DNA of 64,000 nt, taken from the NCBI RefSeq assembly GCF_900120005.1, contig NZ_LT635450.1, forward strand, positions 122,996-186,995. The letters are read 5' to 3'. The notes below the pieces were generated by a model. The model worked only from the letters and a program-made list of their open reading frames with translations. It had not been told where the DNA came from and did not search any database. The DNA is from Holdemania sp. Marseille-P2844. GTDB taxonomy: Bacteria > Bacillota_I > Bacilli_A > Erysipelotrichales > Erysipelotrichaceae. Positions 34,757-44,217 of the stretch are shown here, piece by piece. Position numbers and translations under genes: made by a program. Within the stretch, counting starts at the first letter, position 1; each line of letters starts with the position of its first letter.

Positions 34757-35021
34757 AGGTCATCCCTCGTTTCTTTTCCGATCTCTATTGTACCATTTTT
34801 AGTGAATCTGTGCCTGCAGTCTGATTTGTTTTTCGTGTTTTTTGATTCGCTGCTTCCTCTTATAAATCTTGGTTTTTATGAGTCTAAATTTTATAAGGAA
34901 CAGCGAATTTTCATCGCACATTAACATTTCGTGTTAGTATGCGGTGAAAATCATGGATTTCTTCACACATTGATCAATCCTCAAAGACGCCTTACTCAAG
35001 AGCAAAAGATCTGACAAAAGA
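34757..35021. other. Gene-free spacer
   Basis: No gene, repeat or strong palindrome is seen apart from the pepV terminator at its left-to-right end. It is A/T-rich and presumably holds the HAD gene promoter. Confidence 0.4.
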
Positions 35022-35052
35022 GAAAAACCGGATTCTCAAAACAAATCCGGTT
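35022..35052 (-). terminator. Terminator of pepV
   Basis: AACCGGATT (35026-35034) and AATCCGGTT (35044-35052) form a perfect 9-bp stem, followed on the minus strand by T5. Confidence 0.9.
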
Positions 35053-35081
35053 CATCAATATACAAAAAGGTTTATCTTGTT

Positions 35082-36440
35082 TTATGCTTCCAGCAGCTTC
35101 ATCAGGGCATGAACGTAGATCTCTGCCTGCTGAAGCAGACAATCAATCCGCACAAACTCGTTGGCGTCGTGAATATGGCAGTCTTCGCCCATGAATTCAC
35201 AGCCGAAGGCGATGCAGTTATGAATTCCCTTCGCATAGGTGCCGCCGCCCATCGTGATCGGCTTGGATTCCAGATCGCCGGTGACTTCCTGATAGGCCTG
35301 AAGCAGACGCGAAACCAGCGGTGAATCGATCGGGAAGAACAGCGGTTCCGTCCGGCTGCGGACGGTGATTTTTCCTTGTGCTTCCCCGGCCAGCGCGACT
35401 TCAATCCGGCTGGCGATCTGCCCGGAATTCATCGTCACCGGAAACCGGATGTCGATGGTTCCGCGGATGACGCCGTTTTCCGCTTTAATGATACCGTTAC
35501 TGAAGGTCAGCGGACCATATTCATCCTCAACCTGGCAATCACAGCCCGCTCCATCGCAGCTCGTACCGATCCGGCGGTTGTAGAATTCAACAAAATCATC
35601 CTGCATTCCCACTTCCGCCAGAGCCGCCATCAGTTCGCCGATCGCGTTGACGCCTAGCTTCGGAGTGCTGGCATGCGCCGCCGTTCCGTAAACGTCGACG
35701 ATCAGATCGCCCTGTTCCGGTTTGATTTCAAAGGTCACCGGATGTTTTTCCAGCGCTAGGCGCAGCGCTTCTTCCGATACGGCTTCGCTGTCAACGATCA
35801 TCGTGCAGTGGTTGCAGACGACATTGGATGCCACGCCCCCGCGGATTTCCTTGATCTGTGTGCGGACGCTTTCAAAGTCCAGTCCCAGCGCGCCTTTTTC
35901 TCCATGCACGCCCGGGAACGTGCCGTCCGGCGTAAAGCCCATGTCGATATGCCCTTCTTTTTCCACATAATGCGCCAGACATTTTGATCCTGTTTCTTCG
36001 TTGGTGCCCAGAATCAGCCGGATTCGCTTGGTCAGCGGCACGTTCATATCCTTTAATACTTTCATTGCGATCATCGAAGCGACCACCGCGCCCTTATCGT
36101 CGCTGGTACCGCGGCCGTAAACCCGGTCGCCGTCGCGGGTCAGCGTAAACGGATCGGTCTTCCAGCCCTCGCCTGCCGGTACGACGTCCAGATGCGCCAG
36201 CACGCCGATCACCTGTTCGCCCTCGCCGATTTCAGCGTAGCCGGCATAATGATCGACATTCTTGACCGCAAAACCATAACCCTCCGCAATTTCCAGCGCT
36301 TTATCCAGACAGGCTGCCGGCACCTCGCCAAACGGCGCGTCCGGCTGCGGCTCGCCCTGGACTGAATTATACGAAACCAGCGTTGCCAGATCGTTCAGCA
36401 TCGCTTCTTCATAGCTTTTTACCCGTTCTTGAATCTCCAT
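35082..36440 (-). CDS. pepV: Dipeptidase PepV, M20 family
   Basis: A 452-residue zinc aminoacyl-dipeptidase. The metal motifs are VLAHLDVVPAGEGW (first His and Asp), GRGTSDDKGA (bridging Asp) and LGTNEETGSKC (catalytic Glu pair), with HIHDANEF near the C-terminus as last ligand. The length fits lactobacillal PepV (about 470). It hydrolyses dipeptides such as Xaa-His in the cytoplasm and suits a peptide-fermenting lifestyle. Single gene, with an AGGAGG ribosome site. Confidence 0.93.
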   Translation of the reverse strand: MEIQERVKSYEEAMLNDLATLVSYNSVQGEPQPDAPFGEVPAACLDKALEIAEGYGFAVKNVDHYAGYAEIGEGEQVIGVLAHLDVVPAGEGWKTDPFTLTRDGDRVYGRGTSDDKGAVVASMIAMKVLKDMNVPLTKRIRLILGTNEETGSKCLAHYVEKEGHIDMGFTPDGTFPGVHGEKGALGLDFESVRTQIKEIRGGVASNVVCNHCTMIVDSEAVSEEALRLALEKHPVTFEIKPEQGDLIVDVYGTAAHASTPKLGVNAIGELMAALAEVGMQDDFVEFYNRRIGTSCDGAGCDCQVEDEYGPLTFSNGIIKAENGVIRGTIDIRFPVTMNSGQIASRIEVALAGEAQGKITVRSRTEPLFFPIDSPLVSRLLQAYQEVTGDLESKPITMGGGTYAKGIHNCIAFGCEFMGEDCHIHDANEFVRIDCLLQQAEIYVHALMKLLEA

Positions 36441-36542
36441 TGTGTTCTATTCCTCCTGTTTACTGCTTTTCAGTTTAGCACGTTTCCCGGCGTTCGCCAA
36501 CGTTTCGCTTGAATCTTGGCCCCGCCTGTCCCATTCTCATCG

Positions 36543-37889
36543 TTACTGAATTCGCTTTTGATAGATCAGGCGGCAAGGCTGGGAAGCATCGGTATTCGGT
36601 TCGCAAGCCATTTCCCAGATCACCAGCGGAGAATCCGGATCCTGCGCCATTTCCCGAATCGCCGGAATATAGTATTCGTTGCCCTGTTCATCCCGGATAA
36701 AACTTGTGTTTTCAATCTCCTCGCCCCGGACATAGCGGACGATCTGGCGCTCGCCTTCCGTCCGTCGCTCCGTCACGATCGCTATCGGTTCCGCCGCTGC
36801 TTCAATTTCCGGCGCTCCTGCGGCACTGCGGATCAGAATACAATCCTCAGCGGTATCTGCATCGTAAATAATCCCTTCGTGTTCAAAGGTCGCCAGCGGC
36901 AGCGTCCGGCCTAAGAGCGCGGTTGACACTGCGTTCACATCCCCAATGCGCACCACTGCCAGCAACTCCTCCGCGACAGCTTCCGGCAGATTCAGTAAAA
37001 GTGGATCTCCGCCCATGCCGCTGGCCGGACAGATCAGCTGATCGGGTTCCCCTTCGCAAAGATAGGTCTTCGACGCCGCCATCAGATTCAGAAGCAGCGT
37101 TTCATTGGCCTGAAGCTGATCGGGGCGGGTGAATTCCTGGCCGGTCAGCGCGGCGAAATAAAACGCGATCTCCTCGCCGGACAGCGTCGGATTCAGCTCC
37201 CCGATAGAGAATTGATACGTCTGCGGATCCTCTTGCTTCGCAAACCCGCCGCTGTTCCGGGAGTAGGGTTTCAGCTGCGCGTATTCGTAATCCTGCGTAT
37301 TCAGAATCACCGTGCGCAGCTCAAACAAGGCCTTTTCAGCCTGTTCCCGGCTTTTTTCCACTTCCGTTTGATGCGTCTGAGCCGCTTGCTGCACTGCTTC
37401 GGCCAAGGCCGGAGTCACCTGTTCATCGGGAGCGTCGACCGGCCAGCGCGTCGTCTTGGAGGACGTCGTCACCGCCGCCGTGCACGTACTCTGATAACCA
37501 TCGCAGATCAGCTCCACATAAGCCTGCTTCGTTACGCCGTCTTCCTGAAAGGAAACCACATCCTGACAGGTGTAATTCAGCTCCGCGGTATCGTTGACCG
37601 GATCCCAGATCAGCAGCGGATGATCGCGCTGGCCGACATACAGCACGACCAGATTGTTCGCGTTGCGCCACAGCTCAAACGGCTGGGCCTCGCCTTGTTC
37701 GTCAATGAAGATTTCAGCCTCTTTCAGCCGCTTGAACATCGCGCTGATCGTTTCGTCGGTCAGCTTCGTTCCAGCCAGACGCTCCGCTTCCGCACTTGCG
37801 GTCGGTACGGCCGCCGGCGACGCTGGTTTTGGCGTACACCCGGTGAATAAAAAGCCGGCAGCCAGTACCAGAATAAGTTTCTTTCTCAT
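36543..37889 (-). CDS. Hypothetical lipoprotein
   Basis: A 448-residue exported protein with a clear lipoprotein signal (LVLAAGFLFTGC, C18) and an Ala/Pro/Ser linker to ~33. The mature part is acidic, without a recognised domain. It has features of the DUF4300/DUF-type sensory lipoproteins of Bacillota: short beta strands and pairs of cysteines (TCQDV, ICDGYQSTC, CEGEPDQLIC). It lies 102 nt upstream of pepV on the same strand and may be cotranscribed. Function unknown. Confidence 0.7.
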   Translation of the reverse strand: MRKKLILVLAAGFLFTGCTPKPASPAAVPTASAEAERLAGTKLTDETISAMFKRLKEAEIFIDEQGEAQPFELWRNANNLVVLYVGQRDHPLLIWDPVNDTAELNYTCQDVVSFQEDGVTKQAYVELICDGYQSTCTAAVTTSSKTTRWPVDAPDEQVTPALAEAVQQAAQTHQTEVEKSREQAEKALFELRTVILNTQDYEYAQLKPYSRNSGGFAKQEDPQTYQFSIGELNPTLSGEEIAFYFAALTGQEFTRPDQLQANETLLLNLMAASKTYLCEGEPDQLICPASGMGGDPLLLNLPEAVAEELLAVVRIGDVNAVSTALLGRTLPLATFEHEGIIYDADTAEDCILIRSAAGAPEIEAAAEPIAIVTERRTEGERQIVRYVRGEEIENTSFIRDEQGNEYYIPAIREMAQDPDSPLVIWEMACEPNTDASQPCRLIYQKRIQ

Positions 37890-38121
37890 TGCGGATACTC
37901 CTTCCTCACTTTGACATTTTCCTTATTTATCCTTCTCGTTTTCTTATGTTGATGAAATTCATCTCTATTATATCAGATGAAACGCTGAAAACGGAGCGCA
38001 GTCTGCATTGTTAAAAACTTGAAAGGAATTCGGCACAAGCTTGCCTTGGAAATTACAGAAACCAGCCAAAGCATCAGGAAATCCGCTCACTCCGCGCCAG
38101 CTCGGCTTTGATCACTTCGAC
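37890..38121. other. Gene-free spacer
   Basis: No gene is seen. It holds the promoter region of the lipoprotein gene; nothing else stood out before the terminator at 38122-38175. Confidence 0.4.
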
Positions 38122-38175
38122 AAAAAAAGCTCTGGGTTCGATTCCTGAAACCAAAACAGGAAGAGAACTCAGAGC
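38122..38175 (-). terminator. Terminator of the first Tat flavoprotein
   Basis: GCTCTGGGTT (38129-38138) pairs with AACTCAGAGC (38166-38175) with one mismatch, an inner TTCCTG/CAGGAA stem extends it, and seven T follow on the minus strand. Confidence 0.9.
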
Positions 38176-38205
38176 GAATAGATCGCATCCGTCAGAAATA
38201 AATTC

Positions 38206-39861
38206 TTATTTCGATGCCAACAGCTTCGCGACGTTATAACCGAACGTAATGCAGCGGCTGTGAGAAATGCAGTTCAGATTGTGCGGATAGGTTCCGTGGA
38301 ACATCGAACCGGAAACATTGCCGATCGCGTATAAACCCGGGATGACGTTGAATTCCGTATCCAGAACTTCTGAATTCGGCGTGATCTGCAACCCGCCGGC
38401 GGTGCACAGCGCCGCGGCGCCTTCCAGATTCGCATAGAACGGCGCAGTTTTGATCGGATGCATCATGCTTGGAAGCATGTGGAAATCGGTATCCTCGCCG
38501 GCTTCGCACATGGCGTTCCAATGATTGATCGTTTCGACAAACGCGTCGGCGGGCACGCCCATCAAGCCCGCCAGTTCTTCCAGCGTATCGGCTTTTAACG
38601 CGTTTTCGCTTGTCGCCGCGCCGACCCAGACTTCCTTCGGTCCATAGCAGGAAGACGACGGCGTCCACATCTTGTCGATCGCGCCCGCGGCATCGCCGTC
38701 GGTAATATACCAGTTGATTGCGCCCGGCTGGTTCTGCATCGCCAGCGCCAGATGATTGTACGGTTCATATTCCGGCGTAAACCGCTTGCCCAGCTTATTG
38801 ACGCGCAGATACGGCATCAGCTGCGCCGGATCAAGCATCAGCGGATGCGGATATTCGTCCTCAATCGCGCCGACCGCTTTGCCCATTTCATGACCGTCGC
38901 CAGTGTTGGATGCCGTGCCGTTCATCCAGTGATTCAATGCCAGATCACGCGGACGGCAGCATTCCTTCAGCTTGGTCGGGTTAAATTCATAACCGCCGGT
39001 CGCCAGAACAACGCCTTTGGCGCACAGATATTTCACATAGCCTTCCGCCGTCCTGGCGATCACGCCGACGACTTTTCCATCTTCTTTAATCAGCTGGCAG
39101 GCCGGAGTTTCCATCAGCACTTCCGCGCCGGCTTCCTTGACCTTGCTTGTTAGCAGCTCGACGATTTCCGCCGGAGCCAGCGGGATATTGATCGACGTGT
39201 TCCAGGAACGACTCAGCGATGTGATGTCGTAAGGTTCGTAGAAATCCGGGAAATCCCCGGCCGCAAAGGTCAGCTTGAAATCCTCATCCGGCAGGCCGAA
39301 CAGATCGAGGAACCAGTTGATCGCTTCCTCCTGCGTGTCGATCCACCGCTGATAGATCGCCTGATTGCCATAGAACATGGAATTGACCATCGCATCGTCC
39401 AGCCACTGCTTCGTGTCGAACTCCACGCCGTATTTTTTATGAATCCGGTCGGTTAATCCGCCGATCGTCGCTGAACGGTACGTGCCGACCTGGCCTTTTT
39501 CCAGAACGACGGTTTTTAACCCCTGCTGCGCGCTGGCGATGGACGCCGCGAAACCGGCCGGGCCCATACCGCACACCACGACATCGACATTTTCAGTCTT
39601 CACAATTTCAGAATCCGCGATCGGCTCCTTCACGAAGGCCACGACGCCTTCCATCGGAACCTTCGGTTCCAGTGCTTCAACTGCCGGCCAGCCTGCAGAA
39701 GATGCGGATGACGTTGATTCACATGGCGGACATTCCTGTTTTTCCGTGGTGGAAGCGCAGCCCCCTAACAGCCCCGCAGCCGCGACGCCCAGTGCTCCGG
39801 CCGCTGTGCCCTTTAAGAAGTCCCGGCGGCTGATGCCTTTGATCTTGTTTGAATTTGACAT
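38206..39861 (-). CDS. Tat-exported FAD-binding reductase (fumarate reductase-like)
   Basis: A 551-residue flavoprotein. The start MSNSNKIKG is chosen because AGGAGGG precedes it. A twin-arginine signal (ISRRDFLKGTAAGALG) ends near a lipobox-like LLGGC, so it may be a Tat lipoprotein. After a Ser/Cys-rich linker, residues ~95-545 are a FAD-binding-2 domain (VDVVVCGMGPAGFAASIAS, GVVLATGGYEFNP, GLYAIGNVSGSMF). It lacks the covalent-FMN domain of the 18.6 kb reductase, so electrons must come from another carrier. It is divergent from a LysR gene, the likely regulator. The acceptor substrate is unknown. Confidence 0.9.
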   Translation of the reverse strand: MSNSNKIKGISRRDFLKGTAAGALGVAAAGLLGGCASTTEKQECPPCESTSSASSAGWPAVEALEPKVPMEGVVAFVKEPIADSEIVKTENVDVVVCGMGPAGFAASIASAQQGLKTVVLEKGQVGTYRSATIGGLTDRIHKKYGVEFDTKQWLDDAMVNSMFYGNQAIYQRWIDTQEEAINWFLDLFGLPDEDFKLTFAAGDFPDFYEPYDITSLSRSWNTSINIPLAPAEIVELLTSKVKEAGAEVLMETPACQLIKEDGKVVGVIARTAEGYVKYLCAKGVVLATGGYEFNPTKLKECCRPRDLALNHWMNGTASNTGDGHEMGKAVGAIEDEYPHPLMLDPAQLMPYLRVNKLGKRFTPEYEPYNHLALAMQNQPGAINWYITDGDAAGAIDKMWTPSSSCYGPKEVWVGAATSENALKADTLEELAGLMGVPADAFVETINHWNAMCEAGEDTDFHMLPSMMHPIKTAPFYANLEGAAALCTAGGLQITPNSEVLDTEFNVIPGLYAIGNVSGSMFHGTYPHNLNCISHSRCITFGYNVAKLLASK

Positions 39862-39936
39862 ACTTTCCCTCCTGTTTGTCTTTTCTTTCTTCATTATAAA
39901 AGGCTTGTTTGTGAATTGACAAACAGATAAAAGTTA

Positions 39937-39963
39937 GGGGATACAATTAAAAGTTGTATCCCC
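39937..39963. promoter_or_regulatory. LysR-type dyad between divergent genes
   Basis: GGGGATACAA (39937-39946) and TTGTATCCCC (39954-39963) are a perfect 10-bp inverted repeat with a 7-bp spacer. It lies between the flavoprotein gene and its LysR neighbour, the usual place for a LysR recognition site. A TTGTCA...TATAAT promoter toward the flavoprotein lies adjacent. Confidence 0.75.
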
Positions 39964-40007
39964 TGTTAAGTCATGATAAGCTGAAGCAAAGAAGAGGAGA
40001 AAACGCC

Positions 40008-40880
40008 ATGAATCCCAAACAGCTGCATTGTTTTATCACCGCCGCCCAGGAGGGCAGCTTTTCCAAAGCCGCGAAAAAACTTTACCTTTCCCAGCAGGCG
40101 TTAAGTAAAACGATCGACAAGCTGGAGGAAGAACTGGACGTGCCGCTGTTTATCCGCGGCGTGGCCGGACTGCAGCTGACCCGTTATGGCGAAGCTCTGC
40201 GCCAGTCGGCCTTTCCTTATTTACAGATGCATGACAACATCATCGCCGATCTGCAGGCCATGAAAAACGAAAGTCCGCAGACGCTGTCGCTGGGCTATCC
40301 GACGGGGCTGTTAATCAACTTTCCGGATGATTTTCTGACCCGTTTCATCATGGCGCATCCAGAGGTCGATTTTCAGATTTACAGCGCGCCGGACGATTCC
40401 TACAATCGCTCGCTGCAATCCAGCGAAATTGATATTTATTTCTGCACGATGCTGTATAACGCGCCGATGGTTCAAGTCCAGTATCACTACCGGCATCCCG
40501 TCTTCGCTGTGTTAAGTCAGGATCATCCGCTCGCCGCCAAGCCGGTGTTGTCGCTGGCGGACTTCCGCGGTCAGAAGCTGATCGGTTTAAACACCGAGAA
40601 TGCTCTGAATGCCCGGATGGAACAAATATGTCAAAAACAGGGACTAAAGGCGACGATGGTCTTTTCCCCGGCGGAAATGGGCTTGATTTTCAAGCTGATC
40701 GAAAGCACCCGCTGCGTCAGCTTCTTCGGCAGCGATTCGATCCCGCTTCCGCCCTCAATCGTGAAGCGGCCGATTGAGGATCTGGATCTGGATTATGAAT
40801 TCCTGATCATTACGCATAAGAACGCACCGGTTACGCCGATCATGGAAGAATTCATCCGCTACACCCGCGGCTTCTTTTAA
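40008..40880 (+). CDS. LysR-family regulator
   Basis: A 290-residue regulator. Residues 1-60 are the LysR helix-turn-helix (LHCFITAAQEGSFSKAAKKL, then LSQQALSKTIDKLEEEL); the rest is the periplasmic-binding-like effector domain. The start at MNPKQL follows GAGGAG. An upstream ATG inside the operator dyad would add 18 residues but lacks a ribosome site. It is divergent from the Tat flavoprotein and probably activates it in response to that enzyme's substrate. Confidence 0.92.
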   Translation: MNPKQLHCFITAAQEGSFSKAAKKLYLSQQALSKTIDKLEEELDVPLFIRGVAGLQLTRYGEALRQSAFPYLQMHDNIIADLQAMKNESPQTLSLGYPTGLLINFPDDFLTRFIMAHPEVDFQIYSAPDDSYNRSLQSSEIDIYFCTMLYNAPMVQVQYHYRHPVFAVLSQDHPLAAKPVLSLADFRGQKLIGLNTENALNARMEQICQKQGLKATMVFSPAEMGLIFKLIESTRCVSFFGSDSIPLPPSIVKRPIEDLDLDYEFLIITHKNAPVTPIMEEFIRYTRGFF

Positions 40881-41036
40881 GTTTTCCCGGATCCCTGAAC
40901 TTTTTACCACAGGATTCTCCAATAAGAATTCCTCTGTTTTTTCTGATTTCGCAAACAGAATGCGATTTCCTGATGATCATTTTTTTATTCTCACTTTACG
41001 ATTCTCAGCCCTTAACTGCGGCTTGGACAGGAAATC

Positions 41037-41060
41037 AAAAAGCTGCGTTAAAAGCAGCTT
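41037..41060 (-). terminator. Terminator of exoA
   Basis: AAGCTGC (41040-41046) pairs with GCAGCTT (41054-41060), followed on the minus strand by T5. Confidence 0.82.
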
Positions 41061-41092
41061 GATCCGTCTTTATCTTCCATGAATTAAGTCCA

Positions 41093-41851
41093 TTAAAATT
41101 CGATTTCAACCCCGACCGGACAATGATCCGAACCCAGGATATCCCCATAGATAACACTGTCCTTCACCTGATTCATCAGCCGCTGGGAAACGATGAAATA
41201 GTCGATCCGCCACCCGACGTTCTTCGCGCGGGAATTGAAGCGATAGGACCACCAGGAGTATTCAACCTTTTCCGGGTATAAGGTTCTGAACGTATCCGCA
41301 AACCCCAGGCCCAGCAGATCGCGCATCTTCTGGCGCTCCTGATCGGAGAAGCCCGGGTTAAAATGATTCGTCTTCGGATTCTTCAGATCGATCTCCTCCA
41401 CGGCCACATTCAAGTCTCCAGTATAAACAACCGGCTTGATTTCGTTCAGCTTTGCCAGATGCCGCGCCATCGCGTCTTCCCACTGCATCCGGTAATCCAG
41501 ACGGGCCAGTTCTTCCTTGGAGTTCGGCACATAGGCGGTGACAAAATAGAATTGTTCAAATTCCAGTGTGATCACACGGCCTTCCTTCGGATGCTCCCCT
41601 TCCGCTTCGTCAAAATCATAACGCACGGACAGCGGCTTTTGTTTTGTGAACACCGCGGTGCCCGAATACCCTTTTCTTTCCGCACTGTGCCAGTATTGAT
41701 GATAACCCGGCAATTCTAGTTCGATCTGATGGGGCTGCAGCTTGGTTTCCTGCAGCGCGAAAATATCTGCATCCTGTTCGTTAAAAAAATCCATAAAGCC
41801 TTTTTGGATACAGGCTCGTAACCCGTTAACATTCCATGATATCAGTTTCAT
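41093..41851 (-). CDS. Exodeoxyribonuclease III / AP endonuclease
   Basis: A 252-residue EEP-fold enzyme. KLISWNVNGLRA, FALQETKL, YTGDLNVA, YSWWSYR and ILGSDHCPVGVE are the ExoIII/ExoA motifs with metal and catalytic residues. It nicks DNA at abasic sites in base-excision repair. The start MKLISWN is chosen with AGGTG before it; a 4-residue-longer start is poorer. Single gene. Confidence 0.95.
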   Translation of the reverse strand: MKLISWNVNGLRACIQKGFMDFFNEQDADIFALQETKLQPHQIELELPGYHQYWHSAERKGYSGTAVFTKQKPLSVRYDFDEAEGEHPKEGRVITLEFEQFYFVTAYVPNSKEELARLDYRMQWEDAMARHLAKLNEIKPVVYTGDLNVAVEEIDLKNPKTNHFNPGFSDQERQKMRDLLGLGFADTFRTLYPEKVEYSWWSYRFNSRAKNVGWRIDYFIVSQRLMNQVKDSVIYGDILGSDHCPVGVEIEF

Positions 41852-42360
41852 AAAGCACCTCATTTTTCTGATTTCATTTAACCAGATTTCGACAGATTTT
41901 TCTACTCCTTTGATTCATTCTCCTGCATGATTCCTTGATTAACGCCGAATATCCGATTCTACATGCGATATAATAAACATAACAAGCGTTATTCGTCATC
42001 AAATGGAAATAGGTCCGCAAACATCAAAAGGATCCTGTTATTCTTGTTAATTTAGCATGTAAACGTCCAATGTTCTCAATCGTTAACCGTTACGGTTTCC
42101 ACATTGCTTCCGGTCAAGAATAGTTGGATTAATTTTACTGAAAATGGAAGTTTTTCCATCATCAAACCAATCACTCAATTCATATTTTTCCTATCGCAAG
42201 TTTTCAAAAGAATAATCAAGATCAGGTCTTTAAGATCAATGTTGAAAAGAACTTCTTCTTTATTCCATACAATCATAAATTGAAACGCTGATCTCACGCT
42301 CCTGTAAAAATAACGCATTAGCATACGGATTTTCTTATTTCAATTCTTATCCAGATTTCT
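41852..42360. other. Gene-free 500-bp region
   Basis: No gene is found. The one clear structure is the dyad AACCGT-T-ACGGTT (42085-42097). The remainder is A/T-rich. It separates exoA from the terminator of the second Tat flavoprotein. Confidence 0.4.
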
Positions 42361-42395
42361 AAAAAAGCACGATTTCTGAATGAGAAACCGTGCTT
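42361..42395 (-). terminator. Terminator of the second Tat flavoprotein
   Basis: AAGCACGATTTCT (42365-42377) pairs with AGAAACCGTGCTT (42383-42395) except one A-C mismatch, followed by T6 on the minus strand. Confidence 0.9.
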
Positions 42396-42416
42396 GACTC
42401 TCGAATACGATCAGCT

Positions 42417-44132
42417 TTAAATCTGGTCTTCACCCGCGATTACGTTGACCGCTTTCAAGGCAAAGGTCAGCGTCCGTCCGCAAGCCAGACCCGGGAACAG
42501 TTCCGGATAGTTGTTCGCAAAGAAACTACCGGAAACGTTGCCGATCGCATACAGGCCCGGAATGACGTTCTTCTCTTTATCCAGAACCTGCATCTTATTG
42601 TTGATCTTCAGACCGTCGCCGGTGCACAACAGACTGGCGCCCAGCCATACACCATAGAACGGCGCTTTGCGCAGCTGTGAAAGATAATGACTTGACTTAA
42701 AGAATTCATCGTCTTCCCCTCGATCATAAATCGCGTTGTAGCGATCGCACTGAGCTAAGAACTGAACCTTGGCTTCGCCTTCAAAACCCAGCTTGTCCGC
42801 CAGCTCGTCCAGCGTATCAGCTTTCATGATAATGCCTTCCTCGACATACTTCTCCATCTGTTCCGCTATTCGCTCCGGCATAATCCGGGTCAGTGAGGAA
42901 CAGCCCAGCGTATGAAACTTCTGCCAGTCTGACTGGAAATCCCCATCATAGACCTGGCAGTATACGCCGCCTTTCTGATTCGCCGCAGCGAAAACGATAT
43001 CGTTGTACGGGCAGCCTTCATTGGCAAAGCGGACGCCATCGCGATTGACCTTCATAAACGGCTGCGTGCCCGGATTCCATTGATAGATCGTGCCCGGGAA
43101 CTGCTTGGATCCGTTAGAGGCTTCAACATATCCGGCGTTCACGCCCGGCGCTACTGCGCCGCGGTCAAATAACATCGGAGCGGATTCCTTGTCCATATCC
43201 GCACCGGCCCACAAGCCCGCTTTGATTCCATCGCCATGATTCATCGCGAAATAGCTGCTTGCGGTTGTGCAGGATACCGCCAGCGGAGACAACGCCTCCA
43301 TCATATCCGGATTGCCTTCATATCCGCCGGTCGCCAGAATCACGCCTTTGCTCGTGGTGATTTTAATATATTCGCCAGCACTGTTCTGAACGATTGCCCC
43401 GGTCACCGCGCCGTTTTCTTTGATCAATTCGATCAATGCATGCTCAAAATCGACATGATAGCCCTTTTTCTCGATGTAATCCACAAACAACTTGTTCCGC
43501 GGCGTATCCGCCCACTCGCTGTCTGGGCGTGGATTGTAATTATGCTGGGTCGGAGCATGGTAATAATCGGTGCCTTCCTCTGCTTCGCCGGTATCGGCTT
43601 CAAAGTAGCAGTCATAGCCATAGGAATCCATGATCGCCTTGACATAATCGTGCATGGCCGCAGATTCATCCAGCCAGACCCGAACGACGCTCTGATCCAG
43701 TTTTCCGGAAGCATACCGCGACAGCTCCGTCATCGCGCGCTGCCGGTCGATTGGCTTGCCTGCGGCTAACGCGTCTGCGGAATCCGCCGCCGCATACCAG
43801 TTGCGGGTATCGCAGACAAAGCTGTTCTGTTCGACAACCCGGAAGTCCAGTCCCAGATCCGCCGCTTTGACCGCCGCCATCATGCCGCCGTTGCCCGCGC
43901 CGACGATCAGCACTTCAGTCTGCCATGTTTCTTTAATGTCGCTATCCTGTATCTGCGGCTGCTGACCCAGCCAGTTTTCGGATGTAGCTTCCGGATTGGC
44001 CGTCGGCGTCGCTGCCGGCTGTTTCTCCGCCGATTCCCCACACGCGCTCAACAAGCCCAGCGCTGCCAGCGACACGGCGCCCGCCGCGCTGCCCTTCAGG
44101 AATTCCCGTCTTGAAATCCCGTTTTTCTTCAT
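42417..44132 (-). CDS. Tat-exported FAD-binding reductase (second copy)
   Basis: A 571-residue relative of the 38.2 kb flavoprotein. The start MKKNGISRREF has AGGAGGAAAG upstream. The Tat signal is ISRREFLKGSAAGAVS, with the possible lipobox LLSAC. A FAD-binding-2 domain covers ~80-570 (TEVLIVGAGNGGMMAAVKAA, GVILATGGYEGNP, GLYAIGNVSGSFF). It has no FMN domain. A LysR gene lies 85 nt upstream on the same strand, with a dyad GATA-N4-TATC (44198-44209) and a TATAAT box between, so the gene has its own regulated promoter. The substrate differs presumably from that of the first copy. Confidence 0.9.
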   Translation of the reverse strand: MKKNGISRREFLKGSAAGAVSLAALGLLSACGESAEKQPAATPTANPEATSENWLGQQPQIQDSDIKETWQTEVLIVGAGNGGMMAAVKAADLGLDFRVVEQNSFVCDTRNWYAAADSADALAAGKPIDRQRAMTELSRYASGKLDQSVVRVWLDESAAMHDYVKAIMDSYGYDCYFEADTGEAEEGTDYYHAPTQHNYNPRPDSEWADTPRNKLFVDYIEKKGYHVDFEHALIELIKENGAVTGAIVQNSAGEYIKITTSKGVILATGGYEGNPDMMEALSPLAVSCTTASSYFAMNHGDGIKAGLWAGADMDKESAPMLFDRGAVAPGVNAGYVEASNGSKQFPGTIYQWNPGTQPFMKVNRDGVRFANEGCPYNDIVFAAANQKGGVYCQVYDGDFQSDWQKFHTLGCSSLTRIMPERIAEQMEKYVEEGIIMKADTLDELADKLGFEGEAKVQFLAQCDRYNAIYDRGEDDEFFKSSHYLSQLRKAPFYGVWLGASLLCTGDGLKINNKMQVLDKEKNVIPGLYAIGNVSGSFFANNYPELFPGLACGRTLTFALKAVNVIAGEDQI

Positions 44133-44197
44133 CTTTCTTTCCTCCTGTTTGTGTAAATCCACACATTCACATTATAAAAGAAAGTCATGCTTTTTCT

Positions 44198-44209
44198 GAT
44201 AGGAGTATC
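44198..44209. promoter_or_regulatory. Possible LysR site upstream of the second flavoprotein
   Basis: The dyad GATA-GGAG-TATC lies about 20 bp upstream of a minus-strand TATAAT (44174-44179 region), between the LysR stop and the flavoprotein start. A short site, so the evidence is modest. Confidence 0.45.
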
Positions 44210-44217
44210 GAATAGGC

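Noticed and set aside
42085-42097. AACCGT-T-ACGGTT dyad in a gene-free region
   Set aside because: It has no promoter or gene beside it, so it is recorded only as part of the spacer.
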